Shown: in pieces, positions 18,372 through 27,982 of the stretch
How positions within the stretch are numbered: position 1 is the stretch's first letter
Layout of the letters: each line of letters begins with the position of its first letter
DNA from: Azotobacter paspali
Lineage (GTDB): Bacteria > Pseudomonadota > Gammaproteobacteria > Pseudomonadales > Pseudomonadaceae
Assembly: GCF_042434745.1 (NCBI RefSeq)
Contig: NZ_JBHLSS010000127.1
Reading direction: 5' to 3' (one strand)
DNA: 64,000 nt
Notes under the pieces: generated by a model
The model's input: the letters and a program-made list of their open reading frames with translations, nothing else
Told to the model about the DNA's origin: nothing
Databases searched by the model: none
Position numbers and translations under genes: made by a program

Positions 18372-21300
18372 TCACTCTTTCTCGGTCAGGGACAGCAGCG
18401 AGGCATTGCCGCCCACCGCAGCGGTATTGATCGCGGTGGAGCGCTCATGTACGAAGCGCAGCAGATAGTTCGGTCCGCCGGCCTTCGGCCCGGTACCGGA
18501 TAAGCCGCAGCCGCCGAAAGGCTGGACGCCGACCACCGCGCCGATCTGGTTGCGGTTGACATAGAGGTTGCCGACCCGTGTCAGGGCCTCGATGCGCCGG
18601 GCGGTCGCCTCGTTGCGGCTGTGCACGCCCAGGGTCAGGCCATAACCGCTGGCATTGATCGCCGCGACCACCTGTTCCAGATCCTCTGCGGCATAGTGCG
18701 CCACGTGCAGGATGGGGCCGAAGTGCTCCTTCCTAAGTTCGCCGATGCCGTCGATCTTGAAGGCCAGCGGGGCCAGGAAATGGCCGTTCAGAGCGGGCTC
18801 CAGTCCCGCTTCGGCGAGCAGGCGCTTCTCGCCCTTGAGCAGATCGACATGCTCGAGCAGTGCCTGGCGTGCCTGGGTGTCGATCAGCGGCCCGACATCG
18901 GTGTCGCGGCGCTGCGGCAGACCGACCCGCAGCTCGGCCATGGCGCCCCGCAGTAGTTCGATCACCGGTCCGGCGATTTCGTTCTGCAGGTAGAGCACGC
19001 GCAGCGCTGAGCAGCGCTGCCCGGCGCTGGTGAAGGCCGAATGCAGGGCATCCTTGACCACTTGTTCGGGCAGCGCGGTGGAGTCGACGATCATCACGTT
19101 CTGCCCGCCGGTCTCGGCGATCAGGGTGACCAGCGGACCGTCGCGCCAGGCCAGGCGGCGATTGACCAGCCGCGCGGTTTCCGTGGAGCCGGTGAAACAG
19201 ACCCCAGCTAGGTGAGGATCGGCGCAGCAGGCGGCGCCCAGAGCAGGGCCGTCGCCGGGCAGGAAAGCTATCGCCTCCTTCGGCAGGCCGGCGGCGAACA
19301 GCAATTCGAGCGCGCGAGCGGCGATCAGGCTGGTCTGCTCGGCCGGCTTGGCCAGCACGCAGTTGCCGGCGACCAGGGCGGCAACGATCTGCCCCAGGTA
19401 GATCGCCAGGGGGAAGTTCCACGGACTGATGCAGACGAACAGGCCGCGCCCCTCGTAGAAAAGCTCGTTACGCTCGCCGGTCGGCCCCCTGAGCTCCGTG
19501 CGCCTCAGGGTCAGGCGCGCCTGCTGGGCATAGTAGCGGCAGAAATCGACCGCCTCGCGCACCTCGTCGAGGCTGTCCTGGATGGTCTTGCCGGCCTCCA
19601 GGATGCACAGTGCCACCAGCTCGGTGCGGTGCTCCTCGAGCAGGTCGGCGAGCCGCTCGAAAATGGCGGCCCGCCGCTCCACCGGTGTGGCGTTCCAGCG
19701 CGGCCAGGCGGCGGCGAGTCGCGCCATGGCCCGCTCGACCAACTCCGCCCCGGCGAACCAGACGGTGCCCACCACCCGATCGAGATCCTGGGGGCTGCGC
19801 ACTTCGTGCACCTCGCCGGCGAGAACCTGGCCATCGACCAGAGGCGTTGCTTGCCAGCGATGTTCCAGTTGCACCCGCAAGGCCCGCTCGAACGGCTCCC
19901 ATTGGCTGCGCACGTTCAGGTTAATGCCTTGCGAATTCTTCCGCCCCGCCCCGTGGATATCCACGGGCAGCGGAATGCGCGGGTTGGCCGGGCCGCTGCA
20001 GCGGCGCAACTGCTCCACCGGATGCCCGATCAACGCCTCCACCGGAATCCGCGGATCGACCAACCGGTGCACGAACGAGGAATTGGCGCCGTTTTCCAGC
20101 AGGCGGCGGACCAGATAAGGCAAAAGCTCGCGGTGTTCCCCCACCGGCGCGTAGATGCGTACCTGCACCTGCTGTTGTTCGAGGAGGCAGTCGTACAGGG
20201 CATCGCCCATGCCGTACAGGCGCTGGAATTCGAAATCATGCGGCGGATGGGTCTCGGCCATGGCCAGAATGCAGGAAACGGTATGCGCGTTGTGGGTGGC
20301 GAACTGCGGATAGAGCATTCCGCGGCAGTGCTCGCCGAGCAGGTAGCGGGCACAGGCCAAGTACGAGGTGTCGGTCCCTTCCTTGCGGGTGAACACCGGA
20401 TAGCCCTCCAGCCCTTGCACCTGGCACTGCTTGATTTCGCTGTCCCAGTAGGCACCCTTGACCAAACGCACCGGAATGCGTGTATTCAGCTCGCGGCCGA
20501 GCAGGGTCAGCCAGACCAGTACCGGCAGGGCGCGCTTGGAATAAGCCTGCACCACCAGGCCGAACTCGCCCCAGCCACGAATCGCCGGATCGCAGAGCAG
20601 CTTTTTGAACAGCTCCAGGGACAGCTCCAGCCGGTCGGCTTCCTCGGCATCGATGGTGATGCCGACGTTCAGCGAGCGGGCCAGTTCGGCCAGTTCACGT
20701 ACGCTGGCGAACAGCTCGGCGAGCACCCGCCGGCGCTGCGCCGCTTCGTAGCGCGGATGCAGTGCCGAGAGCTTGATCGAGATCGACGGCCGCGGTCCGC
20801 CGCCAACCTGCGGCTCGCGACCAAGCGCCTCGATCGCCAGGCGGTAATCGTTCAGGAAGCGTTCGGCGGCCGCCTCGGTCAGGGCCGCCTCGCCGAGCAT
20901 GTCAAAGGAATAGCTGTAGCCCCGCTCACGGGCCCGGCGCGCATTGCGCAACGCCTCGGCGATGTTGCGGCCAAGGACGAACTGGTTGCCCATCAGCTTC
21001 ATCGCCTGGTTTAGCGCGGCGCGGATCACCGGCTCGCCGGAGCGCTGCAACAGCCGGCCGATCACCTTCTTCGGCCGGCCGTCGGAGCTTTCCGGACTGA
21101 CCAGCCGGCCGGTCATCAGCAGGCCCCAGGCGGCGAAGTTGACCAGCAGGTTGTCGCTGTGGCCAAGGTGCTGCGCCCACTGCGCCGCACTCAGCTTGTC
21201 GCGGATTAGCGCCTCGGCGGTGGCCGAATCAGGTACCCGCAGCAGTGCTTCGGCCAGACACATGAGCATCAGCCCTTCCTGGGTGTCCAGGCTGTATTCG

Positions 21301-21536
21301 CGCAGCAGGGCATCCAGGGTGTCCTCCACATTGCCGCGGCGGCGCACCGCCTCGATCAGTGCCCGGGCCCGCTCGCGGATCGCCGCGATGCCGGCCTCGC
21401 CGGGATCGGCCAGCGGCAGCAGCTCGTTCAGCCAAGCCGCTTCGTCAACGCAATAGTTGGCACTGATGAGTGGAAAGAATTCTCCGGTGCTGGTGTCGAG
21501 CACATTACCCTGCAAAACCCGACTGGCTTTGAACAT
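18372..21536 (-). CDS. putA: Bifunctional proline dehydrogenase / P5C dehydrogenase
   Basis: Oxidises proline to glutamate in two steps. It is 1054 aa from ATG 21536, which is preceded by AAGGAGGTG, an excellent ribosome site; the longer frame to 21578 lies upstream of it. Residues about 60-490 form the FAD proline dehydrogenase barrel (RLVKGAYWDSEIKQ, FATHNAHTV). About 540-1040 form the NAD aldehyde dehydrogenase (CISPWNFPLAIYLGQ, FTGSTETARLV, GGQNVMIVDSTALPEQ, and the catalytic cysteine in SAGQRCSALRVLYLQ). The N-terminal ribbon-helix-helix repressor domain of E. coli PutA is absent, so it is not self-regulating in that way. The C-terminus is short, as in Pseudomonas. Confidence 0.96.
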   Translation of the reverse strand: MFKASRVLQGNVLDTSTGEFFPLISANYCVDEAAWLNELLPLADPGEAGIAAIRERARALIEAVRRRGNVEDTLDALLREYSLDTQEGLMLMCLAEALLRVPDSATAEALIRDKLSAAQWAQHLGHSDNLLVNFAAWGLLMTGRLVSPESSDGRPKKVIGRLLQRSGEPVIRAALNQAMKLMGNQFVLGRNIAEALRNARRARERGYSYSFDMLGEAALTEAAAERFLNDYRLAIEALGREPQVGGGPRPSISIKLSALHPRYEAAQRRRVLAELFASVRELAELARSLNVGITIDAEEADRLELSLELFKKLLCDPAIRGWGEFGLVVQAYSKRALPVLVWLTLLGRELNTRIPVRLVKGAYWDSEIKQCQVQGLEGYPVFTRKEGTDTSYLACARYLLGEHCRGMLYPQFATHNAHTVSCILAMAETHPPHDFEFQRLYGMGDALYDCLLEQQQVQVRIYAPVGEHRELLPYLVRRLLENGANSSFVHRLVDPRIPVEALIGHPVEQLRRCSGPANPRIPLPVDIHGAGRKNSQGINLNVRSQWEPFERALRVQLEHRWQATPLVDGQVLAGEVHEVRSPQDLDRVVGTVWFAGAELVERAMARLAAAWPRWNATPVERRAAIFERLADLLEEHRTELVALCILEAGKTIQDSLDEVREAVDFCRYYAQQARLTLRRTELRGPTGERNELFYEGRGLFVCISPWNFPLAIYLGQIVAALVAGNCVLAKPAEQTSLIAARALELLFAAGLPKEAIAFLPGDGPALGAACCADPHLAGVCFTGSTETARLVNRRLAWRDGPLVTLIAETGGQNVMIVDSTALPEQVVKDALHSAFTSAGQRCSALRVLYLQNEIAGPVIELLRGAMAELRVGLPQRRDTDVGPLIDTQARQALLEHVDLLKGEKRLLAEAGLEPALNGHFLAPLAFKIDGIGELRKEHFGPILHVAHYAAEDLEQVVAAINASGYGLTLGVHSRNEATARRIEALTRVGNLYVNRNQIGAVVGVQPFGGCGLSGTGPKAGGPNYLLRFVHERSTAINTAAVGGNASLLSLTEKE

Positions 21537-21604
21537 CGTGCACCTCCTTCTCGCCATTCCCGGATTAGACGATAGCAAGCGGCAAGAGGCCAGTCGCGCT
21601 AGAT

Positions 21605-23647
21605 TCAGAACGTCATCCGCAGCCCCAAGGTCAGGTTGCGTCCAGGCTGCACCACGTCGTCCTTAATGAAGGAGCTGTGGTCGCGGGCCTTCTCGTCCAG
21701 CAGGTTGTCTCCCTTGAGATAGACCTGGTAATCGGTACGCCGGAGCGCGCCATGGTAGATGAGGCTGGCGCCCAGCATGCTGTAGCCGGACGTCTCGGTC
21801 TCGAAATCGGCCAGGCGATGCTGGTGATTCACCCGATAGAACTCTAGTTGGCCGTCGAGGCTGGAAGTGAAACCATGGTCCAGGCGCATACCGAGGCGCC
21901 CTGCGGGAATCCGTGGCAGGTCGCCGCCGCCATCGAGCAGCTTGCCGCGCACATGGTCACCGAATAGGGTCAGGGCCGTGGCGTCGGTGGCCTGGAAGCG
22001 CACCTCGCCCTCGACGCCGGTGAACAGCGCGTCCTGCTGCCGGTACTCGATCTCCCGGTAGCCGGAGCCGATGTCGCGCCCGGTATCGGCGGCATAGATG
22101 TAGTCGTCCACCTGATTGCGATAGAGAGTGAAGCTGAAGGTGGTGCGCCCGGCGAACTTGCGCAGGGTCAGCTCGAGGTTGCGCGAGGTTTCCTCGTCCA
22201 GTTCGGTGTCGCCCAGTTCGACGGTGCGGGTCGCCGCATGCGGGCCGTCGGCGTAGAGCTCCTCGGCACTGGGCAAACGTTGCGAACGGCTTAGCGAGAA
22301 GCCGAGCGAGTAGTCCGGTGCGAAGTTCCACACCGCGCCGGCGGAGAACGAGGTGCCGCGGTGGTCCTTGTCCGGTCGCCCCTCGGCCTCGATGTCCTGC
22401 CATTCGTGGCGCAGGCCCAGTTCATAGCGCCAAGCGCCGTCGGTGTATTCCTCGATCAGGAACAGCGCATGGTTGCGGGTGATGGTCGGCGGCACGTAGG
22501 CCTCCTCGCCGCTGGCCCTGAAGTCGCGGCGCAGAGTCTGTCCGCCGAGCACGCCACGCCAGCCGAACAGCGGCTGGTGAGTCAACTCCAGACGTGCGTC
22601 GCTGGCGTCATTGTCGAAGCGGGTACTGACCTGCCCCCCCTCGACCTCCTCATGGCGGTAATCGCTATGGGCGACGCGCAGGCGCGCCAGCTCGAAGCCA
22701 GGCAGCGGGTCCTGGAGTTCGCCGCGCAGGTCCCAGCGATACTGACGGAGATCCACGTAGGGCACGCCTTCTCCCTCATGGTCATGGTCGTCGTGATCCT
22801 CATGCTCCTCGTCTTCGTGTTCCTCCCCGTGTTCATCCTCATGCCCGCCGCAATGCCAGGCCGGCCCGTCGAGGTGGCAATCGGCGTGCTGGTGACCGAG
22901 CAGGCCATAGCGATTGTTCTGCTCGGTGAAGGCCACGCCGAGGTAGCCGCGCTCGCCGACGAAGCTGGTGCCCAGGCTGAAAGTATCGGTGTCGTTGTAC
23001 GAGCCATCCTGCTTGCTCGGCGAGCCATGGATCTCGTAATCGTCCGCCTGGCGCTTGACCCCCTCGACGCGCACCGCGAAGTTGCCGCTGCCGGCAGTGA
23101 TGCCAAACACGCCGGAACCCTCGTTGGCCACGCTGTTAGCACGCAGCTCCAGCTCGCCCTCGTAGCCGTTTTCCGGGACATGGGTAGGCACCTTCTTGTC
23201 GATCACGTTGACCACCCCGCCGATCGCACCGCCGCCGTAGAGCAGGGTCGCCGGTCCCTTGAGCACCTCGATGCGCTCGGCCATCAGCGGCTCGCTGCTC
23301 ACCGCGTGGTCCGGGCTGATATTCGAGGCGTCGAGCACATCCACGCCATCGCTCAACATCTTCACCCGCGCACCCTGCTGGCCGCGGATCATCGGCCGCC
23401 CAACCCCGGCGCCGAAGCTCGCCGAGCGTACGCCGGGCAAGCTCTCCAGGGTCTCGCCAAGGGTTGCCTCGCGGCGCAAGACCAGTTCGTCGCCTTCCAG
23501 AACCTCGGCCGGGGTGGTCATTTCGTGAGGCGTCTTAGCCAGGGCGCTGGCGCTGACCACGGTGGACTCCAGCTCCAGCGGCTCGCTCGCCCCGATGGCC
23601 GGGACCAGGCTCAGTCCGAGGGTCCAGGCGAGGGAATGGCGCTTCAT
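21605..23647 (-). CDS. TonB-dependent outer-membrane receptor, zinc (ZnuD-like) type
   Basis: Outer-membrane metal receptor, 680 aa. A signal peptide (MKRHSLAWTLGLSLVPAIGA, about 1-20) is followed by a plug domain with GRPMIRGQQGARVKMLSDGV and IEVLKGPATLLYGGGAIGGVVNVID, then a beta barrel ending in the usual aromatic LRMTF. Residues about 252-293 form a loop with eleven histidines, two cysteines and many Asp/Glu, as expected for extracellular zinc capture. A Zur-like operator stands 75 bp upstream of the start. Neighbours putA and the Lon-type protease recall P. aeruginosa PA0779-PA0782. Zinc is an inference from loop and operator; another divalent metal is possible. Confidence 0.88.
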   Translation of the reverse strand: MKRHSLAWTLGLSLVPAIGASEPLELESTVVSASALAKTPHEMTTPAEVLEGDELVLRREATLGETLESLPGVRSASFGAGVGRPMIRGQQGARVKMLSDGVDVLDASNISPDHAVSSEPLMAERIEVLKGPATLLYGGGAIGGVVNVIDKKVPTHVPENGYEGELELRANSVANEGSGVFGITAGSGNFAVRVEGVKRQADDYEIHGSPSKQDGSYNDTDTFSLGTSFVGERGYLGVAFTEQNNRYGLLGHQHADCHLDGPAWHCGGHEDEHGEEHEDEEHEDHDDHDHEGEGVPYVDLRQYRWDLRGELQDPLPGFELARLRVAHSDYRHEEVEGGQVSTRFDNDASDARLELTHQPLFGWRGVLGGQTLRRDFRASGEEAYVPPTITRNHALFLIEEYTDGAWRYELGLRHEWQDIEAEGRPDKDHRGTSFSAGAVWNFAPDYSLGFSLSRSQRLPSAEELYADGPHAATRTVELGDTELDEETSRNLELTLRKFAGRTTFSFTLYRNQVDDYIYAADTGRDIGSGYREIEYRQQDALFTGVEGEVRFQATDATALTLFGDHVRGKLLDGGGDLPRIPAGRLGMRLDHGFTSSLDGQLEFYRVNHQHRLADFETETSGYSMLGASLIYHGALRRTDYQVYLKGDNLLDEKARDHSSFIKDDVVQPGRNLTLGLRMTF

Positions 23648-23721
23648 ACAAATCTCCAGAATACGGATGGTGAAGGCCGGGGCAGACGCTCCCGCCCACG
23701 TCTGGGTGGTGAATTTAACAC

Positions 23722-23734
23722 GTTATATCATAAC
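23722..23734. promoter_or_regulatory. Probable Zur operator
   Basis: GTTATATCATAAC matches 12 of 13 positions of the Zur core GTTATANTATAAC as I remember it, with perfect GTTAT/ATAAC arms. It lies 75 bp before the receptor start and 91 bp before the lon-type gene in the shared divergent region. Under zinc sufficiency Zur would repress the receptor. Confidence 0.75.
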
Positions 23735-23824
23735 AATTAAGCCCCGAATGACGCGCTATCCATCGATTGAAAAAGCCGCGCCACCACCCCATCTAGTCAA
23801 CAAAGTTGCTAGACAAGGTGAGTC

Positions 23825-26227
23825 ATGAACGACCAGGAAATTGCGCCCGAGATCGTCGACGAAAAAACCGCGGCCAACAGTCTTGTCCTGCCCGAGCAGA
23901 CTCTGCCCGAACAGGTGTACGTCATTCCGATCCACAACCGCCCGTTTTTCCCTGCTCAGGTGCTACCGGTGGTGGTCAACCCCGATCCCTGGGCGGAAAC
24001 CCTCAAACGCGTGGTCAAGACACCGCAGCACAGCCTGGCGCTGTTCTACATGGACCCGCCGCCGGAGAATGCCGAGGACTTCGACCCGGACAAGCTGCCC
24101 GAGCACGGCACCCTGGTGCGCGTGCATCACGCCAGCCAGGAAGGCGGCAAACTGCAGTTCGTCGCCCAGGGGCTGGCGCGGGTGCGCATCCGTGGCTGGC
24201 TGAGCCGCAAGCCGCCCTATCTGGTCGAGGTCGATTATCCGAAGAGCGCCCAGGACCCGCGCGACGAGGTCAAGGCCTACGGCATGGCGCTGATCAACGC
24301 GATCAAGGAACTGCTGCCGCTTAACCCCCTGTACAGCGAAGAGCTGAAGAACTACCTAAACCGCTTTAGCCCCAACGAGCCCTCGCCCCTGACCGACTTC
24401 GCCGCCGTGCTGACCACCGCGCCGGGCGCCGAGCTGCAGGAAGTGCTGGATACCGTGCCGGTGCTCAAGCGCATGGAAAAAGTCTTGCCGCTGCTGCGCA
24501 AGGAAGTCGAGGTCGCGCGCCTGCAGAACGAGCTGTCCGCCGAAGTCAACCGCCAGATCGGCGAGCGCCAGCGCGAGTTCTTCCTCAAGGAGCAGTTGAA
24601 GATCATCCAGCGCGAGCTGGGCATCACCAAGGATGACAAAAGCGCCGACGCCGACGAGTTCCGTGCCCGCCTGGAAGGCAAGGTTGTGCCGGCGGCGGCG
24701 CGCAAGCGCATCGACGAGGAACTCAACAAACTGTCGATCCTCGAAACCGGCTCGCCGGAATACGCGGTCACCCGCAATTACCTGGACTGGGCGTCTAGCA
24801 TCCCCTGGGGCGTCTACGGCAAGGACCGGCTCGACCTGGCCCATGCCCGCAAGGTGCTCGACAAGCACCACGCCGGAATGGACGATATCAAGGCGCGGAT
24901 CACTGAGTTCCTCGCCGTCGGCGCCTTCAAGGGCGAGATCGCCGGCTCCATCGTGCTGCTGGTCGGTCCGCCCGGCGTCGGCAAGACCAGCATCGGCAAA
25001 TCGATTGCCGAATCCCTCGGCCGGCCCTTCTATCGCTTCAGCGTCGGCGGCATGCGCGACGAGGCGGAGATCAAGGGCCACCGGCGCACCTATATCGGCG
25101 CGCTACCGGGCAAGCTCGTGCAGGCCTTGAAGGACGTCGAGGTGATGAACCCGGTGATCATGCTCGACGAGATCGACAAACTGGGCGCCAGCCATCACGG
25201 CGATCCGGCCTCGGCGCTGCTGGAAACCCTCGACCCCGAGCAGAACGCAGCCTTCCTCGACCACTATCTGGACCTGCGCCTGGACCTGTCCAAGGTGCTG
25301 TTCGTCTGCACGGCGAACACCCTGGACTCGATCCCCGGCCCCCTGCTCGACCGCATGGAGGTGATCCGTCTGTCCGGCTACATCGCCGAGGAGAAGTTCG
25401 CCATCGCCAAGCGTCATCTGTGGCCGCGCCAGTTGGAAAAGGCCGGCGTGCCGAAGAACCGCCTGTCGATCAGCGACAGCGCGCTGAAGGCGGTGATCGA
25501 GGGTTACGCCCGCGAGGCCGGCGTGCGCCAGTTGGAGAAACAACTGGGCAAGATCGTGCGCAAGGCGGTGGTCAAGCTGCTGGAAGCCCCCGAAGCCAGG
25601 CTGAAGGTCGGCCCCAGGGATCTTGAGGACTATTTGGGCATGCCGCCATTCCGCAAGGAGCGGCGCCTGGAGGGCGTCGGCATCATCACCGGCTTGGCCT
25701 GGACCAGCATGGGCGGCGCCACCCTGCCGATCGAGGCGACGCGCATCCACACCCTGAACCGCGGCTTCAAGCTGACCGGCAAGCTCGGCGAGGTGATGAA
25801 GGAATCGGCGGAAATCGCCTACAGCTACGTCAGTTCGCACCTCAAGCAGTACAAGGGCGACCCGACCTTCTTCGACCAGGCCTTCGTCCACCTGCACGTG
25901 CCGGAGGGCGCCACGCCCAAGGACGGTCCCAGCGCCGGCATCAGCATGGCCAGCGCCCTGCTGTCGCTGGCTCGCAACCAGGCGCCGAAGAAGGACGTGG
26001 CAATGACCGGCGAACTGACCCTCACCGGCCAGGTGCTGGCCATCGGCGGAGTCCGCGAGAAAGTGATCGCCGCCCGCCGGCAGAAGATCTTCGAACTGGT
26101 CCTGCCGGAGGCCAACCGCGGCGATTTCGAGGAGCTGCCAGCCTACCTCAGGGAAGGCCTCACCGTGCACTTCGCCAGGACCTTCTCGGACGTGGCCAGA
26201 GTGCTGTTCCCCCACGACAAGCCCTGA
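23825..26227 (+). CDS. ATP-dependent Lon-family protease, AsrA-like
   Basis: AAA+ serine protease, 800 aa. The N-terminal LON substrate domain covers about 25-220. A coiled-coil middle region (LQNELSAEVNRQIGERQREFFLKEQLK) is followed by an ATPase with Walker A GPPGVGKT near 381, Walker B MLDEIDKL and a sensor segment. The C-terminal protease domain carries catalytic S703 in KDGPSAG and K746 in GGVREK. The sequence differs from the standard housekeeping Lon and, with its position beside the TonB receptor and putA, resembles P. aeruginosa AsrA (PA0779), a Lon-type protease linked to the heat-shock response and aminoglycoside tolerance. That link is from memory. Start ATG 23825; GGTGAG precedes it. 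Confidence 0.9.
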   Translation: MNDQEIAPEIVDEKTAANSLVLPEQTLPEQVYVIPIHNRPFFPAQVLPVVVNPDPWAETLKRVVKTPQHSLALFYMDPPPENAEDFDPDKLPEHGTLVRVHHASQEGGKLQFVAQGLARVRIRGWLSRKPPYLVEVDYPKSAQDPRDEVKAYGMALINAIKELLPLNPLYSEELKNYLNRFSPNEPSPLTDFAAVLTTAPGAELQEVLDTVPVLKRMEKVLPLLRKEVEVARLQNELSAEVNRQIGERQREFFLKEQLKIIQRELGITKDDKSADADEFRARLEGKVVPAAARKRIDEELNKLSILETGSPEYAVTRNYLDWASSIPWGVYGKDRLDLAHARKVLDKHHAGMDDIKARITEFLAVGAFKGEIAGSIVLLVGPPGVGKTSIGKSIAESLGRPFYRFSVGGMRDEAEIKGHRRTYIGALPGKLVQALKDVEVMNPVIMLDEIDKLGASHHGDPASALLETLDPEQNAAFLDHYLDLRLDLSKVLFVCTANTLDSIPGPLLDRMEVIRLSGYIAEEKFAIAKRHLWPRQLEKAGVPKNRLSISDSALKAVIEGYAREAGVRQLEKQLGKIVRKAVVKLLEAPEARLKVGPRDLEDYLGMPPFRKERRLEGVGIITGLAWTSMGGATLPIEATRIHTLNRGFKLTGKLGEVMKESAEIAYSYVSSHLKQYKGDPTFFDQAFVHLHVPEGATPKDGPSAGISMASALLSLARNQAPKKDVAMTGELTLTGQVLAIGGVREKVIAARRQKIFELVLPEANRGDFEELPAYLREGLTVHFARTFSDVARVLFPHDKP

Positions 26228-26392
26228 TCCATCTGACGGACAGCCCTGTCCACCTTGCCTCCCACCCCGGCGCCGGTCCTCCCGGCGCCATCCTTCGCCC
26301 TCCTCCCGCTCCTCCGCAGCCAAGGCCAGGCTGACGGGCAAGGCTGTCCTGTCTTCCTCGAAATCCGGCTTGATACAAGATAAATCACAAAT

Positions 26393-26413
26393 AACGATAC
26401 AAAAAATATCGTT
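26393..26413. promoter_or_regulatory. Palindromic operator candidate before the permease fragment
   Basis: AACGATA (26393-26399) and TATCGTT (26407-26413) form a perfect 7-bp palindrome around seven bases, in A/T-rich DNA 27 bp before the permease-fragment start. It is probably the operator of the IclR-type regulator whose broken gene lies 1 kb downstream. No binding data. Confidence 0.45.
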
Positions 26414-26439
26414 TTAAACAAAAAACAAAGTAAAACGCT

Positions 26440-26550
26440 ATGCTCGCCATCACCGGGATAGTCCTATCCCTCGTTCTACTCATGTGTCTCGCCTACCGGG
26501 GGATCAGTGTTCTGGTCCTTGCTCCCGCCCTGGCACTGTTCGCTATGCTC
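26440..26550 (+). pseudogene. GntP-type permease, N-terminal fragment
   Basis: An ATG at 26440 opens MLAITGIVLSLVLLMCLAYR and continues into ISVLVLAPALALFAM, a hydrophobic start resembling GntP-family gluconate/organic-acid permeases. Only about 37 residues survive. The frame then enters unrelated sequence and stops at 26587-26589. The rest of the permease has been deleted, and the fragment is joined to the end of an aldehyde dehydrogenase gene. The family call is by eye and moderate. Confidence 0.6.
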
Positions 26551-26554
26551 TGTT

Positions 26555-26963
26555 CAGCGACGAAAACGGCACCCTGCTCGACCTGGTGAGCCCAGAGATG
26601 GACAGCTACCGCGCGGAAATCTTCGGCCCGGTGTTGCAGGTGATACGAGTATCGAGCCTGGAGGAAGCCATGCCGCTGATCGATGCCTACGAATACGGCA
26701 ACGGCACCTGCATCTACATCCGCAACGACGAGGCGGCGCGCTATTTCAGCAACCGCATCCAGGTCGGCATGGTGGGCATCAACGTGCCGGTGCCAATGGC
26801 CTATCACTGCTTCGGCGGCTGGAAGCGCTCGCTGTTCGGTGACCTGCACGCCTACGGCCCGGACGGGGTGCGCTTCTACACCCGGCGCAAGACCATCACC
26901 CAGCGCCGGCCGTTGGCCAGCCTGCGCGAAAGCACCGAGTTTTCGATGCCGCCCCTGAAGTGA
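26555..26963 (+). pseudogene. Acylating semialdehyde dehydrogenase, C-terminal fragment
   Basis: A frame open from 26484 gives, from about 26555, the last ~135 residues of a CoA-acylating (methyl)malonate-semialdehyde dehydrogenase (MmsA/IolA type): SPEMDSYRAEIFGPVLQV, YGNGTCIYIRNDEAARYF, GMVGINVPVPMAYHCFGGWK and GPDGVRFYTRRKTITQR. The catalytic cysteine and the NAD-binding part are missing, so it cannot be active. The 5' end was lost in the same deletion that removed most of the neighbouring permease. Confidence 0.82.
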
Positions 26964-27008
26964 AAGCGCTCCCGCGACTCACCCCTTCATCGGGCAGTCG
27001 CGGGACGC

Positions 27009-27790
27009 TCAAGCCGATGGCGGGCCGTCCTGCGGACGCGCTTCGAGCAGCAGCTCGGCCAGTTCGTCCGCGGCACGACGCAGCAGCGGCTCCATCGCCT
27101 CGAGTTCGTCCAGGCTCCTTGCGCAGCGTCGGCGCATGCACGAGCAGGCAGGCATGCAGGCGGCCCTCCGGCCCACGGATGGTACCGAGCAGGCCACCAT
27201 GCCGTCGATGAACTCCTCGTTGTCCACTCCCAGGCCGGTTTCGGCGATCGACTGCAGGGCAGTTTCCAGCTCTTGCGGATCGGTGATGGTATTGCGCGAC
27301 GGCCGCGTGAGCGGCAGATTGCGCAGGATCTGCTGGCGGTGTGCCCTAGAGAAGCTGCTCAGTAGAGCTTGCCGCTGGCCGAGCACCACATCGGAACATG
27401 GGAGCCGACCGGCAGATGGATCTGCAGCGGCCAGTTGCTCTGCACCCGATCCTAATAGACCATGTCGATGCCGTCGGGGATGACGATACCGCAGGTTTTG
27501 CCGGTTTCCCTGGCCACGCGCTGCAGGATCGAATGGCGCAGCGCCTTACCCATGGCGATCCGCTGCAAGCGGTCGCTGGGCACAATCAGCCCGCGCAGAT
27601 CCATCTGCAGGTAGCCGTCGGCCTGCAACTGCTGCTGCAGGCGATGGATGCTGGGCTTGGGGATGTCCAGCATGAAGGCCAGTTCGGCCGGCGATAGCGC
27701 CTGCTCCGACTGCGCGACGGCCTCGACGATTTTTAGGACGCGCGAAATAGAAGACCCCTTGCTTCTGCGTTCCGCTTGCTCACCCGTCAT
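27009..27790 (-). pseudogene. IclR-family regulator relic
   Basis: From ATG 27790 (MTGEQAERRSKGSSISRVLK) a winged helix-turn-helix (ALSPAELAFMLDIPKPSIHRLQQQL) and the start of an IclR effector domain are readable. The gene is broken by TAG at 27452-27454 (a Trp codon position), a frame change near 27361 (KLY to SSFSRAHRQQ), and two compensating frame changes around 27110-27190 (GPEGRLHACLLVHAPTLR lies in another frame). The C-terminal LDELEAMEPLLRRAADELAELL is still visible. It probably controlled the neighbouring permease and dehydrogenase, which are also destroyed. Confidence 0.85.
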
Positions 27791-27982
27791 CCGACCACTC
27801 CCCCCGACCGCCGAATCGTCCTGTACCGGCACCTGCGCATCCGTGCATCTTCCCTTTTGCCCGACCGGCCTGTCCAACAATGGTGGATGCCAGCTTCATG
27901 GATCGTAGCCATGAGCCCGCTCTCTGCGGACATCCACCCGGCCGGTTATGATCCCCCATCATCCTCGCCTGGAGCCCTTCGC

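Noticed and set aside
19212..21014. 600-codon plus-strand frame
   Set aside because: Antisense shadow of putA in high-GC DNA; no recognisable domain.
22361..23740. 459-codon plus-strand frame
   Set aside because: Antisense to the TonB receptor gene; its apparent hydrophobic stretch comes from the complement of the His/Asp loop codons.
25103..26341. 412-codon minus-strand frame
   Set aside because: Antisense to the Lon-type protease gene.
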